Shown: piece by piece, positions 24,887-33,843 of the stretch
Layout of the letters: each line of letters begins with the position of its first letter
How positions within the stretch are numbered: position 1 is the stretch's first letter
From: Bdellovibrio sp. SKB1291214
Lineage (GTDB): Bacteria; Bdellovibrionota; Bdellovibrionia; Bdellovibrionales; Bdellovibrionaceae
Length of the DNA: 64,000 bases
Direction: 5' to 3'
Assembly: GCF_002209355.2 (NCBI RefSeq)
Contig: NZ_CP106855.1
Coordinates: forward strand, 2,108,001 to 2,172,000
Position numbers and translations under genes: made by a program
Notes under the pieces: generated by a model
What the model was told of the DNA's origin: nothing
What the model saw: only the letters and a program-made list of their open reading frames with translations
Databases searched by the model: none

Positions 24887-26539
24887 ATGCGATTTTTTCT
24901 ATTAGCATTTTCGGTAACGATGATTTTTTCGCAGATCACTCAAGCAGGAGTGATGTTGCAAGGGTTTTATTGGGAGGCAGAATCTACTCCTGAAAAGCCA
25001 TGGTGGGATAAACTTTCAGCGCAAAGCAATGAATTGGCCAAGGCGGGGTTTACAGCGCTGTGGATTCCCCCGGTGTTAAAAAGTGCTTCAGGTGGGTTGT
25101 CTCGGGGCTATGATCCCTATGATGATTATGATCTTGGTTCTAAAGACCAACGTGGCACCATTCCCACTCATTGGGGAACCCGCGATCAGTTGCAAAGAAC
25201 GGTTGCAATGTCTCGTGCGAACGGCATGCAAGTTGTTTTGGATTTGAATGTCAGCCACCGCGCAGGTGATGCTGGTGATAAGAAATATTCCTATAAAGAT
25301 GCTTATGGCGTGGATGGCAAAGGTCGCTTCCCTAAAGGCCCCGATGATTTCAGCCGCGATTTCCCTTATGGTCGGGTTTTTAATTTTAATTCCAACTATG
25401 TGATGGATGGACTTAGAGCTTCATGTGACTGGTTGGTGAAGGCCCTGGGTACACAAGGCTTCCGTATTGATTCAGCTAAAGAGATTCCTTTTGATTTTTT
25501 AAAAAACTTATTAAGTCATGGTGAACTTCAAAAACAATACGTCGTCGTCGAAAACTGGGATGGCACGGATGTTCTTTATAACTATGTTAAGAATGGTTTG
25601 AATTCACGCGCTGGTGCCTTTGACTTCCCACTGTGGTCGACTCTTCGTGATATGGCATCGGGCGCGGGGTTGTTCGACATGAAACGCTTGGTGAAGGCGG
25701 GCTTGTTAGGGCGCGCTCCCGATTTGGCCGTAACCTTTGCTGAAAATGACGACACAGATCGTGGTTTTCCAACGATTAAGAATAAAGAACTTAGTTATGT
25801 CTATATTCTAACCTCTGAAGGCTACCCAAGTGTTTACTGGAAAGACTATTTTGTCTATGGAATGAAAAACCATATTGATCGCTTGATGTGGATCAATGGA
25901 GCGTTGGCAAATGGTGCGACAGAGTATCGTTGGGCTGATGATGATCTGTTGGTGTACGAGCGCACGGGGTCGCCAGGTGTTGTGGTCGGCATGAACGATA
26001 ATATGCAAAGTTCACGCACCGAAACGGTTCAAACTCACTTTGGCCCGAATGTGGAGTTGCAGGATTATTCCGGGGGGCAACCGAATGTGAAAACAGATGG
26101 CGAGGGGAAAGCTAGAATCACAGTTCCACCGAATGGCTATGTTGCTTATTCCGTGCCGAATGTGCAGTATGCTCCGCAAATTATTCCTTACTCCGTGACT
26201 CAGGAGTTTGCAGGGGCCAATGATTTGGATATTTTGCCTGCCCAAAACGGCAAATGGAATAAGACGGGTTATATCTATGCCCAAGAAGGAACTCTGCTTG
26301 AATGGGAAATTAATTATGAGCGCAATAACTGGAAGCAGTCTTCGCAATATTTGATGAGGATTTCCGGACCAGATAACAAAGTCGTGGTGGAAAAAGCCTA
26401 CGACGGGGCAACCCAAGTGGCGAAGGGCTCTATCAAGGCACCGGCCACAGGTTGGTACTTGTTAGAATCTGCAGCCAAGGATGTGGCAGAGCCAGTTCGT
26501 TTCTGGTGGAAGCAAACTTACCAAGCTCCGCAGTTATAG
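24887..26539 (+). CDS. secreted GH13 alpha-amylase-family protein
   Basis: A 550-residue protein with a signal peptide (residues 1-20). The (beta/alpha)8 barrel runs from QGFYWEA to about residue 400. The conserved regions are visible: region I DLNVSH (119-124), region II GFRIDSAKE with nucleophile Asp195, region III VVVENWDG with acid/base Glu222, and region IV FAENDDT with the stabiliser Asp289. Region IV normally reads NHD; here the His is Asp288. The last 110 residues (IIPYSVTQEFAGANDLDILPAQNGKW...) look like a separate beta-sandwich domain. It likely cleaves alpha-glucans such as starch or glycogen. TCCGGAGGGG precedes the ATG. Its stop is adjacent to the stop of the convergent kinase gene. 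Confidence 0.88.
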   Translation: MRFFLLAFSVTMIFSQITQAGVMLQGFYWEAESTPEKPWWDKLSAQSNELAKAGFTALWIPPVLKSASGGLSRGYDPYDDYDLGSKDQRGTIPTHWGTRDQLQRTVAMSRANGMQVVLDLNVSHRAGDAGDKKYSYKDAYGVDGKGRFPKGPDDFSRDFPYGRVFNFNSNYVMDGLRASCDWLVKALGTQGFRIDSAKEIPFDFLKNLLSHGELQKQYVVVENWDGTDVLYNYVKNGLNSRAGAFDFPLWSTLRDMASGAGLFDMKRLVKAGLLGRAPDLAVTFAENDDTDRGFPTIKNKELSYVYILTSEGYPSVYWKDYFVYGMKNHIDRLMWINGALANGATEYRWADDDLLVYERTGSPGVVVGMNDNMQSSRTETVQTHFGPNVELQDYSGGQPNVKTDGEGKARITVPPNGYVAYSVPNVQYAPQIIPYSVTQEFAGANDLDILPAQNGKWNKTGYIYAQEGTLLEWEINYERNNWKQSSQYLMRISGPDNKVVVEKAYDGATQVAKGSIKAPATGWYLLESAAKDVAEPVRFWWKQTYQAPQL

Positions 26540-29011
26540 TTTTTTTTGTGACTGAGTAAGCCAGTATTCTAGCTTTTCTTTAAAGATAGCTACCTTCACT
26601 AGCTTACTTAGCATATCGTCCATCCCAGCATCCAAACACACCTGACGATTGTCGTTTTCGGTATTTGCCGTGAGCGCAATGATAGGAATTCTGAAGTCCT
26701 GAGATTCCTTTTTACGAATTTGTCGAGTTGCCTCAAATCCATCCATTATAGGCATCTGGCAATCCATTAAAATCAGACAGAATTTTCCCTCTTCAAAAAT
26801 ATTCACCGCTTCCTGTCCGTCGTTGACAACTTTACTCGTATATTCAAGTTTTTTTAATAGAGCTTCTGTTAATACCTGGTTAACAAAGTTATCTTCTACG
26901 ACCAGAATCGGCAGAGTCACTTTCGGTGTAGTAGGGATAACCACTGGCGGAGCTATTGACTGTGGTGCAGCTCCAAATCCCAAATTAATTTCAAACCAAA
27001 ATTCCGAGCCCTCGCCAGGAATACTTTTTACTCCGACGGTACCATTCATCAGAGTCACAAAGGATTTTACGATGTAAAGCCCCAAACCGGCGCCGCCATA
27101 TTGTCGGGACATTGACATGTCGGCTTGAGTGAACGGTTGGAACAGTCGTGACTGAGCTTCTTCGGATATTCCGATACCTTGGTCTTTAACCACAAAGCGT
27201 ATGCGGCGGGTGTTTTCGGAACGACCGACTTCATTGACAGTGATTAGCACCGAACCCATGTCAGAGAATTTTAAGGCATTACTAATCAGATTATTTAATA
27301 TTTGTTTTAAACGATCTGGGTCACCAACGAAGGGACGTTCCTCCTCGGTAACAGAGCTTTCCATGTCGATGGGAATGCCTTTTTGTTTGGCCACAAAGTG
27401 ATTCAATGTATACACGTCTTCTAAAAGTTTATTCAGACTGAACTCAACCTCGGCAAGTTCCATTTTCTTCGCGTCAATTTTTGAAACGTCCAAGACTTGA
27501 TTAACAATGGCCAGCAGACTATTCCCAGATTCGGTAATTAAGTTCGCGTATTTGCGCTGTTCGTCTGTCAAGTTTGTATCATTTAAGAAATGGGTCATCC
27601 CTAAGATCCCATTTAGCGGAGTTTTCATTTCGTGGCTGATGTTGGCCACGAAATCAGATTTGACTCGCGCGGCTTCGATAGCTTTGTTCATGGCATCGTG
27701 GCTTTCTGCCCGTGAGATTCCCAGATTGTAAGTCATTTCATTAAATGCATCGCCCAAAATTTCAAATTCGTCGCGGGTTCGCATAGTGACCTTAGCACCG
27801 AGGTCGCCAGCACTGACTTGCTGGACGGTGGTAACCAAGCTTTTCAAAGGTCTTGCTAGTTTTTCTTTTAGAAGTCGCATCATGAGGAAAAGTTCTAAAA
27901 TCAAACTGATACAACCAAAAAATAAAATATAGCGACTGGAATTGAATGCTGCTGTTTGAATTAATGATTTTGGATAAAGCGTCACTAGGTACCAATTAGG
28001 TCCTTTGACTTTACCGATGGCGATCAGATCTTTTGATCCAAGGTCAAAAACATGCCCGTCATGGTCATCTTTTTCAAAGGGGAGTTCTTTTTTAGCCGTT
28101 AGAAAGATTTTTTCCATTAATGGATCTTTGTCTTTAAGATCTGATACCTTTAAAAGCGCGTCGGATTGTTTGATCTGATCCTGAAGTTTAGGGTGGGCGA
28201 CCATATAGCCCTCGGAATTGATCACCAGGTTTTTGGTTCCGCTGAGTTTGAACTTCATAATTCGATCGAGCATCTGGCCAACGAAAATATCATTACCAAT
28301 GGCTCCCGTGAATTTACCGTCAACGACAATGGGAGTCGCCAGAGTGATCATCCAAACTTGCCAAGCGGGATCGTAATATGTTTTGGTCCATTTCTGTTCA
28401 AGGTTGGGATTGTTCTCTGGAATAATATTTTGCATCCAGATTTGATCCATATTTTTAAAATCCCCAGGGATTTTCGCTGAGTATCCTACTTCTTCCTCCA
28501 ATAATGTGCCAAGAGATCCCCAAGCGTCGGCCACCCAGCAATCTGAGAATGTAGCAGTACTCAAAAAGCATTCGCGATCCAAAAAGTCATACATGATGAT
28601 GGATCGTTCCTTGGTGGCTTTATCGATTTTTTGAAAGTTGGGTAAGAAGTAACTGGGATGAAGCTTGTTATCTATCTCGTCTTTTTCTCGAGTAGCCCCG
28701 TCAGGATATTTCCTAAATATTTTATTAAATCTTTCGTCAACGCGGTCTAATCCGTTTTTTAAATGCCACTCTAAACGATGAGCCAAAATTTGCTGATTTT
28801 TAGTGGCAAGTCTGAAAACCTGGCTTTCACGATCACTGCGAACCTCGATGTACTTATCCAGATTTTCCATGACCAAACTAGTGACGATAGACGTGATATG
28901 CAGATAACTGAAAAAAGTGGCTAGGGCGGTTATAATGAAAAGCCAAACCGCCAAAGTAAGCGTTATTTTTTCAGAAATCTTTCTGTAAGTCTTTTTTTCC
29001 ATCCCTTTCAT
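26534..29011 (-). CDS. hybrid sensor histidine kinase with periplasmic Cache-type sensor
   Basis: About 825 residues. A first transmembrane helix lies around residues 17-43 and a periplasmic sensor spans about 45-360. The sensor has dCache features: WQVWMITLATPIVVDGKFTGAIGNDI, LVINSEGYMVAHP and NWYLVTLYPKS. A second helix lies around 361-380 and a HAMP around 385-435. HisKA follows with phospho-His460 (ANISHEMKTPLNGILGM). The HATPase has N box (LNNLISNALKF), G1 (DQGIGIS) and G2 (GGAGLGL). The C-terminal receiver has Asp750 (LILMDCQMPIMDG). The receiver Lys is followed by Leu, not the usual Pro. Start codons at 29011 and 29002 are equally possible. No output gene is adjacent. Confidence 0.92.
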   Translation of the reverse strand: MKGMEKKTYRKISEKITLTLAVWLFIITALATFFSYLHITSIVTSLVMENLDKYIEVRSDRESQVFRLATKNQQILAHRLEWHLKNGLDRVDERFNKIFRKYPDGATREKDEIDNKLHPSYFLPNFQKIDKATKERSIIMYDFLDRECFLSTATFSDCWVADAWGSLGTLLEEEVGYSAKIPGDFKNMDQIWMQNIIPENNPNLEQKWTKTYYDPAWQVWMITLATPIVVDGKFTGAIGNDIFVGQMLDRIMKFKLSGTKNLVINSEGYMVAHPKLQDQIKQSDALLKVSDLKDKDPLMEKIFLTAKKELPFEKDDHDGHVFDLGSKDLIAIGKVKGPNWYLVTLYPKSLIQTAAFNSSRYILFFGCISLILELFLMMRLLKEKLARPLKSLVTTVQQVSAGDLGAKVTMRTRDEFEILGDAFNEMTYNLGISRAESHDAMNKAIEAARVKSDFVANISHEMKTPLNGILGMTHFLNDTNLTDEQRKYANLITESGNSLLAIVNQVLDVSKIDAKKMELAEVEFSLNKLLEDVYTLNHFVAKQKGIPIDMESSVTEEERPFVGDPDRLKQILNNLISNALKFSDMGSVLITVNEVGRSENTRRIRFVVKDQGIGISEEAQSRLFQPFTQADMSMSRQYGGAGLGLYIVKSFVTLMNGTVGVKSIPGEGSEFWFEINLGFGAAPQSIAPPVVIPTTPKVTLPILVVEDNFVNQVLTEALLKKLEYTSKVVNDGQEAVNIFEEGKFCLILMDCQMPIMDGFEATRQIRKKESQDFRIPIIALTANTENDNRQVCLDAGMDDMLSKLVKVAIFKEKLEYWLTQSQKKL

Positions 29012-29132
29012 TGCCAGGGCGCCCGAATTTCTCGTAAATATCAAAAAGTTTGCATGAGAAATTCTTGCGCGTTACCAAATAAAAGGCCTTGTACTTGTAA
29101 AATGACTTCCAGATTTCTTGATCCTAATCGAA

Positions 29133-30272
29133 TTAGGATTTCACGCTTGTGAAAAAATCAACCAAAGTCTCGGGTGCATTTTCTCCGAATAAGATCTCAT
29201 GCATGCGCAAAGACTCTCGGGCCTCAGCTGTACTTCGCGGGAAAAGTTCTTTCTCATAGGCAGCAAGGGCGGCCTCGATATTTCCCGGATGGGCGACAAT
29301 CGCTTTTCCAAGTTCTGCGCCGTCAAGCATCGCAAGGTTCGCACCCTCACCCGAAGGAATCATCAGGTGGGCCGCATCACCCAGCAGAGTAACCCCAGGA
29401 ATTCGTTCCCACTTCACATCGACGGGTAGGGTGTGCAGAGGGCGTGCAATAGGCTTCGTTTCGCCACAGGTAATCAAGGCTGTAAGTTCTGGTGCCCATC
29501 CTTTAAATTCTTCAGCGATGCGAGAAAGCGCTTGTTCGGATTTATCGAAATCAATGGTGGCAAACCATTCTAAGGGTTTACTTAAAGCAATATAAGTATG
29601 CAATGTGCCGCCATGTTCACGATGAGCCAAAATACCTTTACCTGGCGCCGTGGAAAAAAGAGAACCTTCGCCCACAGCTTTGGCGCTTGTTCTATAATTC
29701 TTGTCTGCTTCGTGCAAATAAGTCTCAATGAATGTCGTACCGGAATATGATGGTTTTTCCTTACAGAGCAAAGGGCGAACTTTGGACCAAGCGCCATCGG
29801 CACCGATCAAAAGATCAGTTGTGATAGTTTTGCCATTAGCAAAGTTTACTTGGTGTTTGCCTTCTCCTAACGAGGTGACAGAGGTGATCTTGTGATTCCA
29901 AACCACAGTTCCAGCGGGTAGGGATTCGAGCAAAATACGACGAAGCTCGCCGCGTTTTACTTCGGGCCTTCCGCCCGTGCCATCATCGGGTTCGTCGACT
30001 AAAACTTTTCCGTCTTTGCCAAGAACTCGAGTGGCCTGACCTCCCTGCATGATCAGTTCTAAAAACTTTTCGTAAAGGCCCGCATCCTTTAAAGCGATTT
30101 GTCCATTGTGTTCGTGAATGTCCAGCATTCCGCCCTGTGAGCGTGCATTCGGGGAGGCTTCCTCTTCATAGACCACGGATTTGATTCCGTGAATATACAA
30201 AACGCGGGCTAATGTCAGACCACCTAGACCGGCGCCAATGATAGTTATGGAAGTTTGATTGCTTTGCTGCAT
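29133..30272 (-). CDS. FAD-dependent monooxygenase, TetX-like
   Basis: A 379-residue flavoprotein. The Rossmann GxGxxG is ITIIGAGLGGLTLARVL. GGMLDIHEHNGQIALKDAGL, EVKRGELRRILLESL, LLIGADGAWSKVRPLL and GVTLLGDAAHLMIPSGEGANLAMLDGAEL follow the layout of Tet(X) and related class A flavin hydroxylases. Tet(X) hydroxylates tetracyclines, but many relatives act on other aromatics, so resistance cannot be claimed. It is divergent from a TetR-type regulator with an operator-like palindrome between them. Confidence 0.88.
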   Translation of the reverse strand: MQQSNQTSITIIGAGLGGLTLARVLYIHGIKSVVYEEEASPNARSQGGMLDIHEHNGQIALKDAGLYEKFLELIMQGGQATRVLGKDGKVLVDEPDDGTGGRPEVKRGELRRILLESLPAGTVVWNHKITSVTSLGEGKHQVNFANGKTITTDLLIGADGAWSKVRPLLCKEKPSYSGTTFIETYLHEADKNYRTSAKAVGEGSLFSTAPGKGILAHREHGGTLHTYIALSKPLEWFATIDFDKSEQALSRIAEEFKGWAPELTALITCGETKPIARPLHTLPVDVKWERIPGVTLLGDAAHLMIPSGEGANLAMLDGAELGKAIVAHPGNIEAALAAYEKELFPRSTAEARESLRMHEILFGENAPETLVDFFTSVKS

Positions 30273-30319
30273 GGGAGTCTCCTTGACTGAGTACAGTATA
30301 TGCTCTGCGCGTCAAAAAG

Positions 30320-30349
30320 TATAGTGACTTAAAAATTTAACTGACTATA
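30320..30349. promoter_or_regulatory. candidate TetR operator overlapping a -10 box
   Basis: A 30-bp imperfect palindrome whose outer arms are TATAGT and ACTATA, with TTAAA/TTTAA inside (12 of 15 positions symmetric). A perfect -10 hexamer TATAAT at 30346-30351 on the plus strand overlaps its right end, 48 bases before the tetR start. Binding there would repress tetR and probably the divergent monooxygenase gene. Confidence 0.6.
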
Positions 30350-30398
30350 ATAATTGAAATGGCGTTTAATTTGATTTGAACGCCGGAGGTGTCTGAAT

Positions 30399-30959
30399 AT
30401 GGGATTGAGAGAAGAAAAAAAGAAACAAACTCGGAAAGCTATTTCAGATATGGCGACAGTCCTTTTTATAGAGCGGGGTTATGACAGTGTTACGACTGCA
30501 GAAATCGCAGAGCGTGCCAAAGTTTCGGTGCCCACTCTTTTTAATTATTTTCCGAATAAAGAGTCCCTGGTTTTCGATGACGATGCTGAACAGGAAGCAC
30601 AACTCGTGGATGCGGTCATGAATAGGAAAAAAGGACAGAGTGTTTATGAGGCGCTTTTGGAAGCAGGACTTGAACATCTGGATTCCATCAAAGATGAGCA
30701 AAGAAAAAATTTTAAATCGTTTATGAATCTAATTGAAAGCACGCCGGCACTAAATTTGTACTCGAAGCAGATGTGGATGCGACATGAAAAGGCTTTGGCG
30801 GATGCCATTCGCAAAGAGTCCAAACAGAAACTGAATCCCATTGAAGCTGGCGCCATCGCGAGATTTGTATTAGACGCTTACCATCGGTCCTTAGGGGCGA
30901 GCAATCCCAAGGCAGCACTGAAATCCCTTTTCAAAATTTTGTCCTACAGGTACAGGTAA
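30399..30959 (+). CDS. TetR-family transcriptional regulator
   Basis: A 186-residue protein. The N-terminal helix-turn-helix is KQTRKAISDMATVLFIERGYDSVTTAEIAERAKVSVPTLFNYFPNKESLV in shortened form: TTAEIAERAKVSVPTLFNYF at about residues 29-48. The C-terminal all-helical ligand domain is less conserved. It is divergent from the TetX-like monooxygenase and presumably its repressor, with a shared palindrome at 30320. GCCGGAGG precedes the start. The stop TAA (30957-30959) is inside a 55-bp palindromic repeat. Confidence 0.93.
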   Translation: MGLREEKKKQTRKAISDMATVLFIERGYDSVTTAEIAERAKVSVPTLFNYFPNKESLVFDDDAEQEAQLVDAVMNRKKGQSVYEALLEAGLEHLDSIKDEQRKNFKSFMNLIESTPALNLYSKQMWMRHEKALADAIRKESKQKLNPIEAGAIARFVLDAYHRSLGASNPKAALKSLFKILSYRYR

Positions 30960-31008
30960 CAGTTCCCTTTTTGTACTGCAACGCAGTCCAAAAAGGGAAC
31001 TGTTACCT
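30954..31008. repeat. 55-bp palindromic repeat, AGGTAACAG family, copy 3
   Basis: Perfect 20-bp outer arms (AGGTAACAGTTCCCTTTTTG and its complement), one mismatch, then five further pairs and a short loop. It holds the tetR stop (TAA 30957-30959), and its last two bases form the nudix stop (TAG, 31007-31009) on the other strand. Confidence 0.9.
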
Positions 31009-31516
31009 AAAGGGGAAGGTCTCTGGGAGGGATTCTGCCGTCTTCGAGGTAGACCATTACGTAATTTTCGGTGACGGCTTTCAATGCGCTTTGCACGCGA
31101 CGGGAAATGGCCGGGACTAGCATTGAATAAGCGATATCCATGTCGACGAATTTATAGTCTTTGATATCTTTCAGTGAAATCGAAATATTTTGCACTTGCT
31201 GTTCGCTAAGGTCGATCGCGCCAAAGAGAAAGCTTAAGTATTCACCTTTGACATCTTTGTTCGGAATGTAATCAATGGCCAAGACGTGGGTCGGGGTGAT
31301 GACGATTCCCAGATTTTCTCTCACTTCGCGGATAAGTCCCTCCATCGGAGATTCTTCGGCTTCCACCGTGCCACCCGGCAGAATCCAGCCGCCAGAATAA
31401 CTTGGCTGAACAAGCAGCGCTTGGTTTTTATAAAACAACAATACACCTGTGCTGATGCGTTTGCCGGGGAGTGATTCATAATATTCTTTGTCGTCTCTAA
31501 AGGCGGGTCGGGCCAT
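31007..31516 (-). CDS. Nudix hydrolase-like protein with an altered Nudix box
   Basis: A 169-residue protein. The Nudix box is GTVEAEESPMEGLIREVREN then LGI: G-x5-E-x7-R-E-V-x-E-N-x-G-I. The second Glu of the metal-binding EE pair is Asn, which may weaken activity or change specificity. RISTGVLLFYKNQALLVQPSYSGGWILPGG before it and IDYIPN..YLSFLFGA after it complete the fold. The substrate is unknown. The stop codon is formed by the edge of the neighbouring repeat. It is convergent with tetR. Confidence 0.85.
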   Translation of the reverse strand: MARPAFRDDKEYYESLPGKRISTGVLLFYKNQALLVQPSYSGGWILPGGTVEAEESPMEGLIREVRENLGIVITPTHVLAIDYIPNKDVKGEYLSFLFGAIDLSEQQVQNISISLKDIKDYKFVDMDIAYSMLVPAISRRVQSALKAVTENYVMVYLEDGRIPPRDLPL

Positions 31517-31600
31517 AGCGTCTCCTTGACGTTATCTACAGGTGCTTCCAGAATTGTAGTGCAAGTGTAATTATTTTTGGTGTTACAAAAGGAGAAGATG

Positions 31601-32146
31601 ATGAAAAAAATGTGGCTCGTTTTAGCTTTATTCTTGGGATTTTCGGGTGCCGCACATGCTGGTGTGATGATCGAACCTTATTTGGGTTACGAAATGGGCA
31701 GTCACACGGATGTAAATCCAACTGCAAAAACTGAACTTGTAAATATGGGTGCGCGTCTTGCTTGGACAGCTCCAGCTTTGTTGTGGTTGGGTGTTGATTA
31801 TAATTTGGGTGTTAGCGGAAAATATAAACCAGATGGCCAAACAAATTCAGATGCGAAACGTAACACTCTGTACGCTGTCGCAGGTATTGATTTTCCAATT
31901 TTGCTAAGAGGTTGGATTGGTTACGGTCTTTCCAGCGAAATTAAAACGGACAGTCCTTCTGACACGTCTTTCAAAGGCAAACCAGTCAAAGTAGGTGTGG
32001 CTTTCACAGGTCTTCCATTCCTATCACTAAATTTTGAATACATCATGGAGAACTTGGATAAGAGCACATCTGGTGGCGTTGATAACAACAGCCCAGGCAA
32101 AATGGACTCTTACATGTTGTCAGTGTCTTTGCCTCTTCACTTCTAA
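31601..32146 (+). CDS. small outer membrane beta-barrel protein
   Basis: A 181-residue protein with a signal peptide (MKKMWLVLALFLGFSGAAHA). The mature part alternates as amphipathic strands (VMIEPYLGYEMG, NMGARLAWTAPALLWLGVDYNLGV, TLYAVAGIDFPILLRGWIGYGLS, VKVGVAFTGLPFLSLNFEYIMENL). It ends with a terminal strand SYMLSVSLPLHF carrying the C-terminal Phe typical of Bam substrates. An 8-strand barrel is likely. GGAG lies 6 bases before the ATG at 31601. A terminator follows at 32171. No specific function. Confidence 0.8.
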   Translation: MKKMWLVLALFLGFSGAAHAGVMIEPYLGYEMGSHTDVNPTAKTELVNMGARLAWTAPALLWLGVDYNLGVSGKYKPDGQTNSDAKRNTLYAVAGIDFPILLRGWIGYGLSSEIKTDSPSDTSFKGKPVKVGVAFTGLPFLSLNFEYIMENLDKSTSGGVDNNSPGKMDSYMLSVSLPLHF

Positions 32147-32170
32147 TTTCGTTCTCGCAAATTCAGAGTA

Positions 32171-32200
32171 AAAAAAAGCCGGTTCGTAGCCGGCTTTTTT
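32171..32200 (+). terminator. rho-independent terminator of the 31601 gene
   Basis: A-run, AAGCCGG, loop TTCGTAG, CCGGCTT, T-run. It lies 25 bases after the stop and isolates the barrel gene from hutH. Confidence 0.9.
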
Positions 32201-32270
32201 ATTTGATTGGGCGGGGCGTTATCGGTAAAGTCGGGACCTCATTTTAGAATGAAACTGAAAGGTCTCCACC

Positions 32271-33812
32271 ATGCAACTTACAGGTGAAAATATCACGATT
32301 GAAAATCTCTATAAAGCGGCCCACACACCTTCCATGAAAGTGGAACTGGCTGATTCAGCTCGTGCTGCCATGAAAAAGTCTCGTGACTATATCGAAGGCC
32401 GTATTTCTGGTGGCGAAGTCATGTACGGTGTGAACACAGGCTTTGGTGCTTTTTCGTCTGTTCGTATCTCTGATTCCGAAATTGAACAATTGCAAAGAAA
32501 CCTGATCCGTTCGCACTCCATGGGAATCGGTGCTCCTTTCACAAAAACGGAAACACGCGCGATGATGATCTTGCGTGCGAATGCTTTAGCGAAAGGTCAC
32601 AGCGGCATTCGCCCGACGGTGGTTGATAAAATTTTGGAATTTCTAAATAACGACATCATCCCTGTGGTTCCTTCTCAAGGTTCCGTGGGGGCATCGGGGG
32701 ACTTGGCTCCGCTGTCGCATTTGGCACTGACAATCATCGGTGAAGGCGAAGCATGGGGACCTGATCACAAGCCCGTTCACGTTAAAGAGCTTTTGGAAAA
32801 GAAAAAAATCACCGCACTTGAATTGAAAGCCAAAGAAGGTCTTTCAATGATCAACGGTTGCCAGGTGATGACATCTATCGGACTTCTTTCATTGTGGGAG
32901 GCGCGTCGTCTGCTTTGGATGGCAGATCTTGCGGGTGCAATGACAGTTGAAGGGATGAGAGGTTCCAGAAAACCTTTTGATCCATTGATTCAAGCCAGCC
33001 GCCCTCACTCGGGTGAAGGTAAAACAGGTCGCAACTTGATTAAAATCATGGGCGAGATGAGTGAAATCGGTGAGGCGCATTTGCATGAATACCAAGATCA
33101 CCGTGTTCAAGATGCTTACTCACTTCGCTGTATGCCGGCAGTTCATGGTGCCGCGAAAGATGGTATTCGCTACGCTGTGAAAGTTCTGGAAACTGAAGCG
33201 AACTCTTCGACGGACAATCCGTTGGTATTTGCTGATGCGAATAAAGTTCTTTCCTGCGGTAACTTCCACGGTATGCCAGTGGCGCACGCGATGGATTTTG
33301 CGGGTATCGTGATTTCCTCTCAAGCAAGTATTTCTGAGTGCCGCATTTCTAAATTAATTTCGACACAAATGAGTGACCTTCCTCCGTTCTTGACACCCAA
33401 TGGCGGTTTGAATTCTGGGCACATGATCGTGCAAGTGGCGGCGGCGTCTTTAGTCAGCGAAAACAAAGTTTTGGCTCATCCAGCATCTGTGGATTCAATT
33501 CCAACTTCGGCTGAAAAAGAAGACCACGTTTCCATGGGAACCATTGCAGCAAGAAAATTTGCACAAATCCTAAGAAACGCAGAACATGTGGTTGCGATGG
33601 AACTTCTATCTGGTGCCCAAGCCCTTGATTTGATTGCGCCCCTGAAGCCAGCTGCGGCCGTCAAAGCTGTGCATGATCACATTAGAAAAACAGTTCCGTT
33701 CGCAAAAGAGGATCGCATCTTCCACAAAGACGTCGAAGCAATCAAAGCAATGATGGTCTCTGGTGAATTAATGAACGTCGTCGAAAATACAGTCGGCGAA
33801 CTAGAGTGGTAA
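32271..33812 (+). CDS. hutH: histidine ammonia-lyase
   Basis: A 513-residue enzyme that deaminates L-histidine to trans-urocanate, the first step of histidine use. The MIO cofactor arises from Ala141-Ser142-Gly143 in GSVGASGDLAPLSH, and the catalytic Tyr52 lies in MYGVNTGFG. QDAYSLRCMPAVHG, SSTDNPLV and HGMPVAHAMDFAGI are further family segments. The length matches the family. hutU follows about 3.4 kb later on the same strand, separated by unrelated genes, and hutI lies at 62.5 kb, so the pathway is split. AAAGG precedes the ATG. Confidence 0.98.
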   Translation: MQLTGENITIENLYKAAHTPSMKVELADSARAAMKKSRDYIEGRISGGEVMYGVNTGFGAFSSVRISDSEIEQLQRNLIRSHSMGIGAPFTKTETRAMMILRANALAKGHSGIRPTVVDKILEFLNNDIIPVVPSQGSVGASGDLAPLSHLALTIIGEGEAWGPDHKPVHVKELLEKKKITALELKAKEGLSMINGCQVMTSIGLLSLWEARRLLWMADLAGAMTVEGMRGSRKPFDPLIQASRPHSGEGKTGRNLIKIMGEMSEIGEAHLHEYQDHRVQDAYSLRCMPAVHGAAKDGIRYAVKVLETEANSSTDNPLVFADANKVLSCGNFHGMPVAHAMDFAGIVISSQASISECRISKLISTQMSDLPPFLTPNGGLNSGHMIVQVAAASLVSENKVLAHPASVDSIPTSAEKEDHVSMGTIAARKFAQILRNAEHVVAMELLSGAQALDLIAPLKPAAAVKAVHDHIRKTVPFAKEDRIFHKDVEAIKAMMVSGELMNVVENTVGELEW

Positions 33813-33843
33813 TACCCGCGCAGCGGGAACATAAGGAGTGTTT

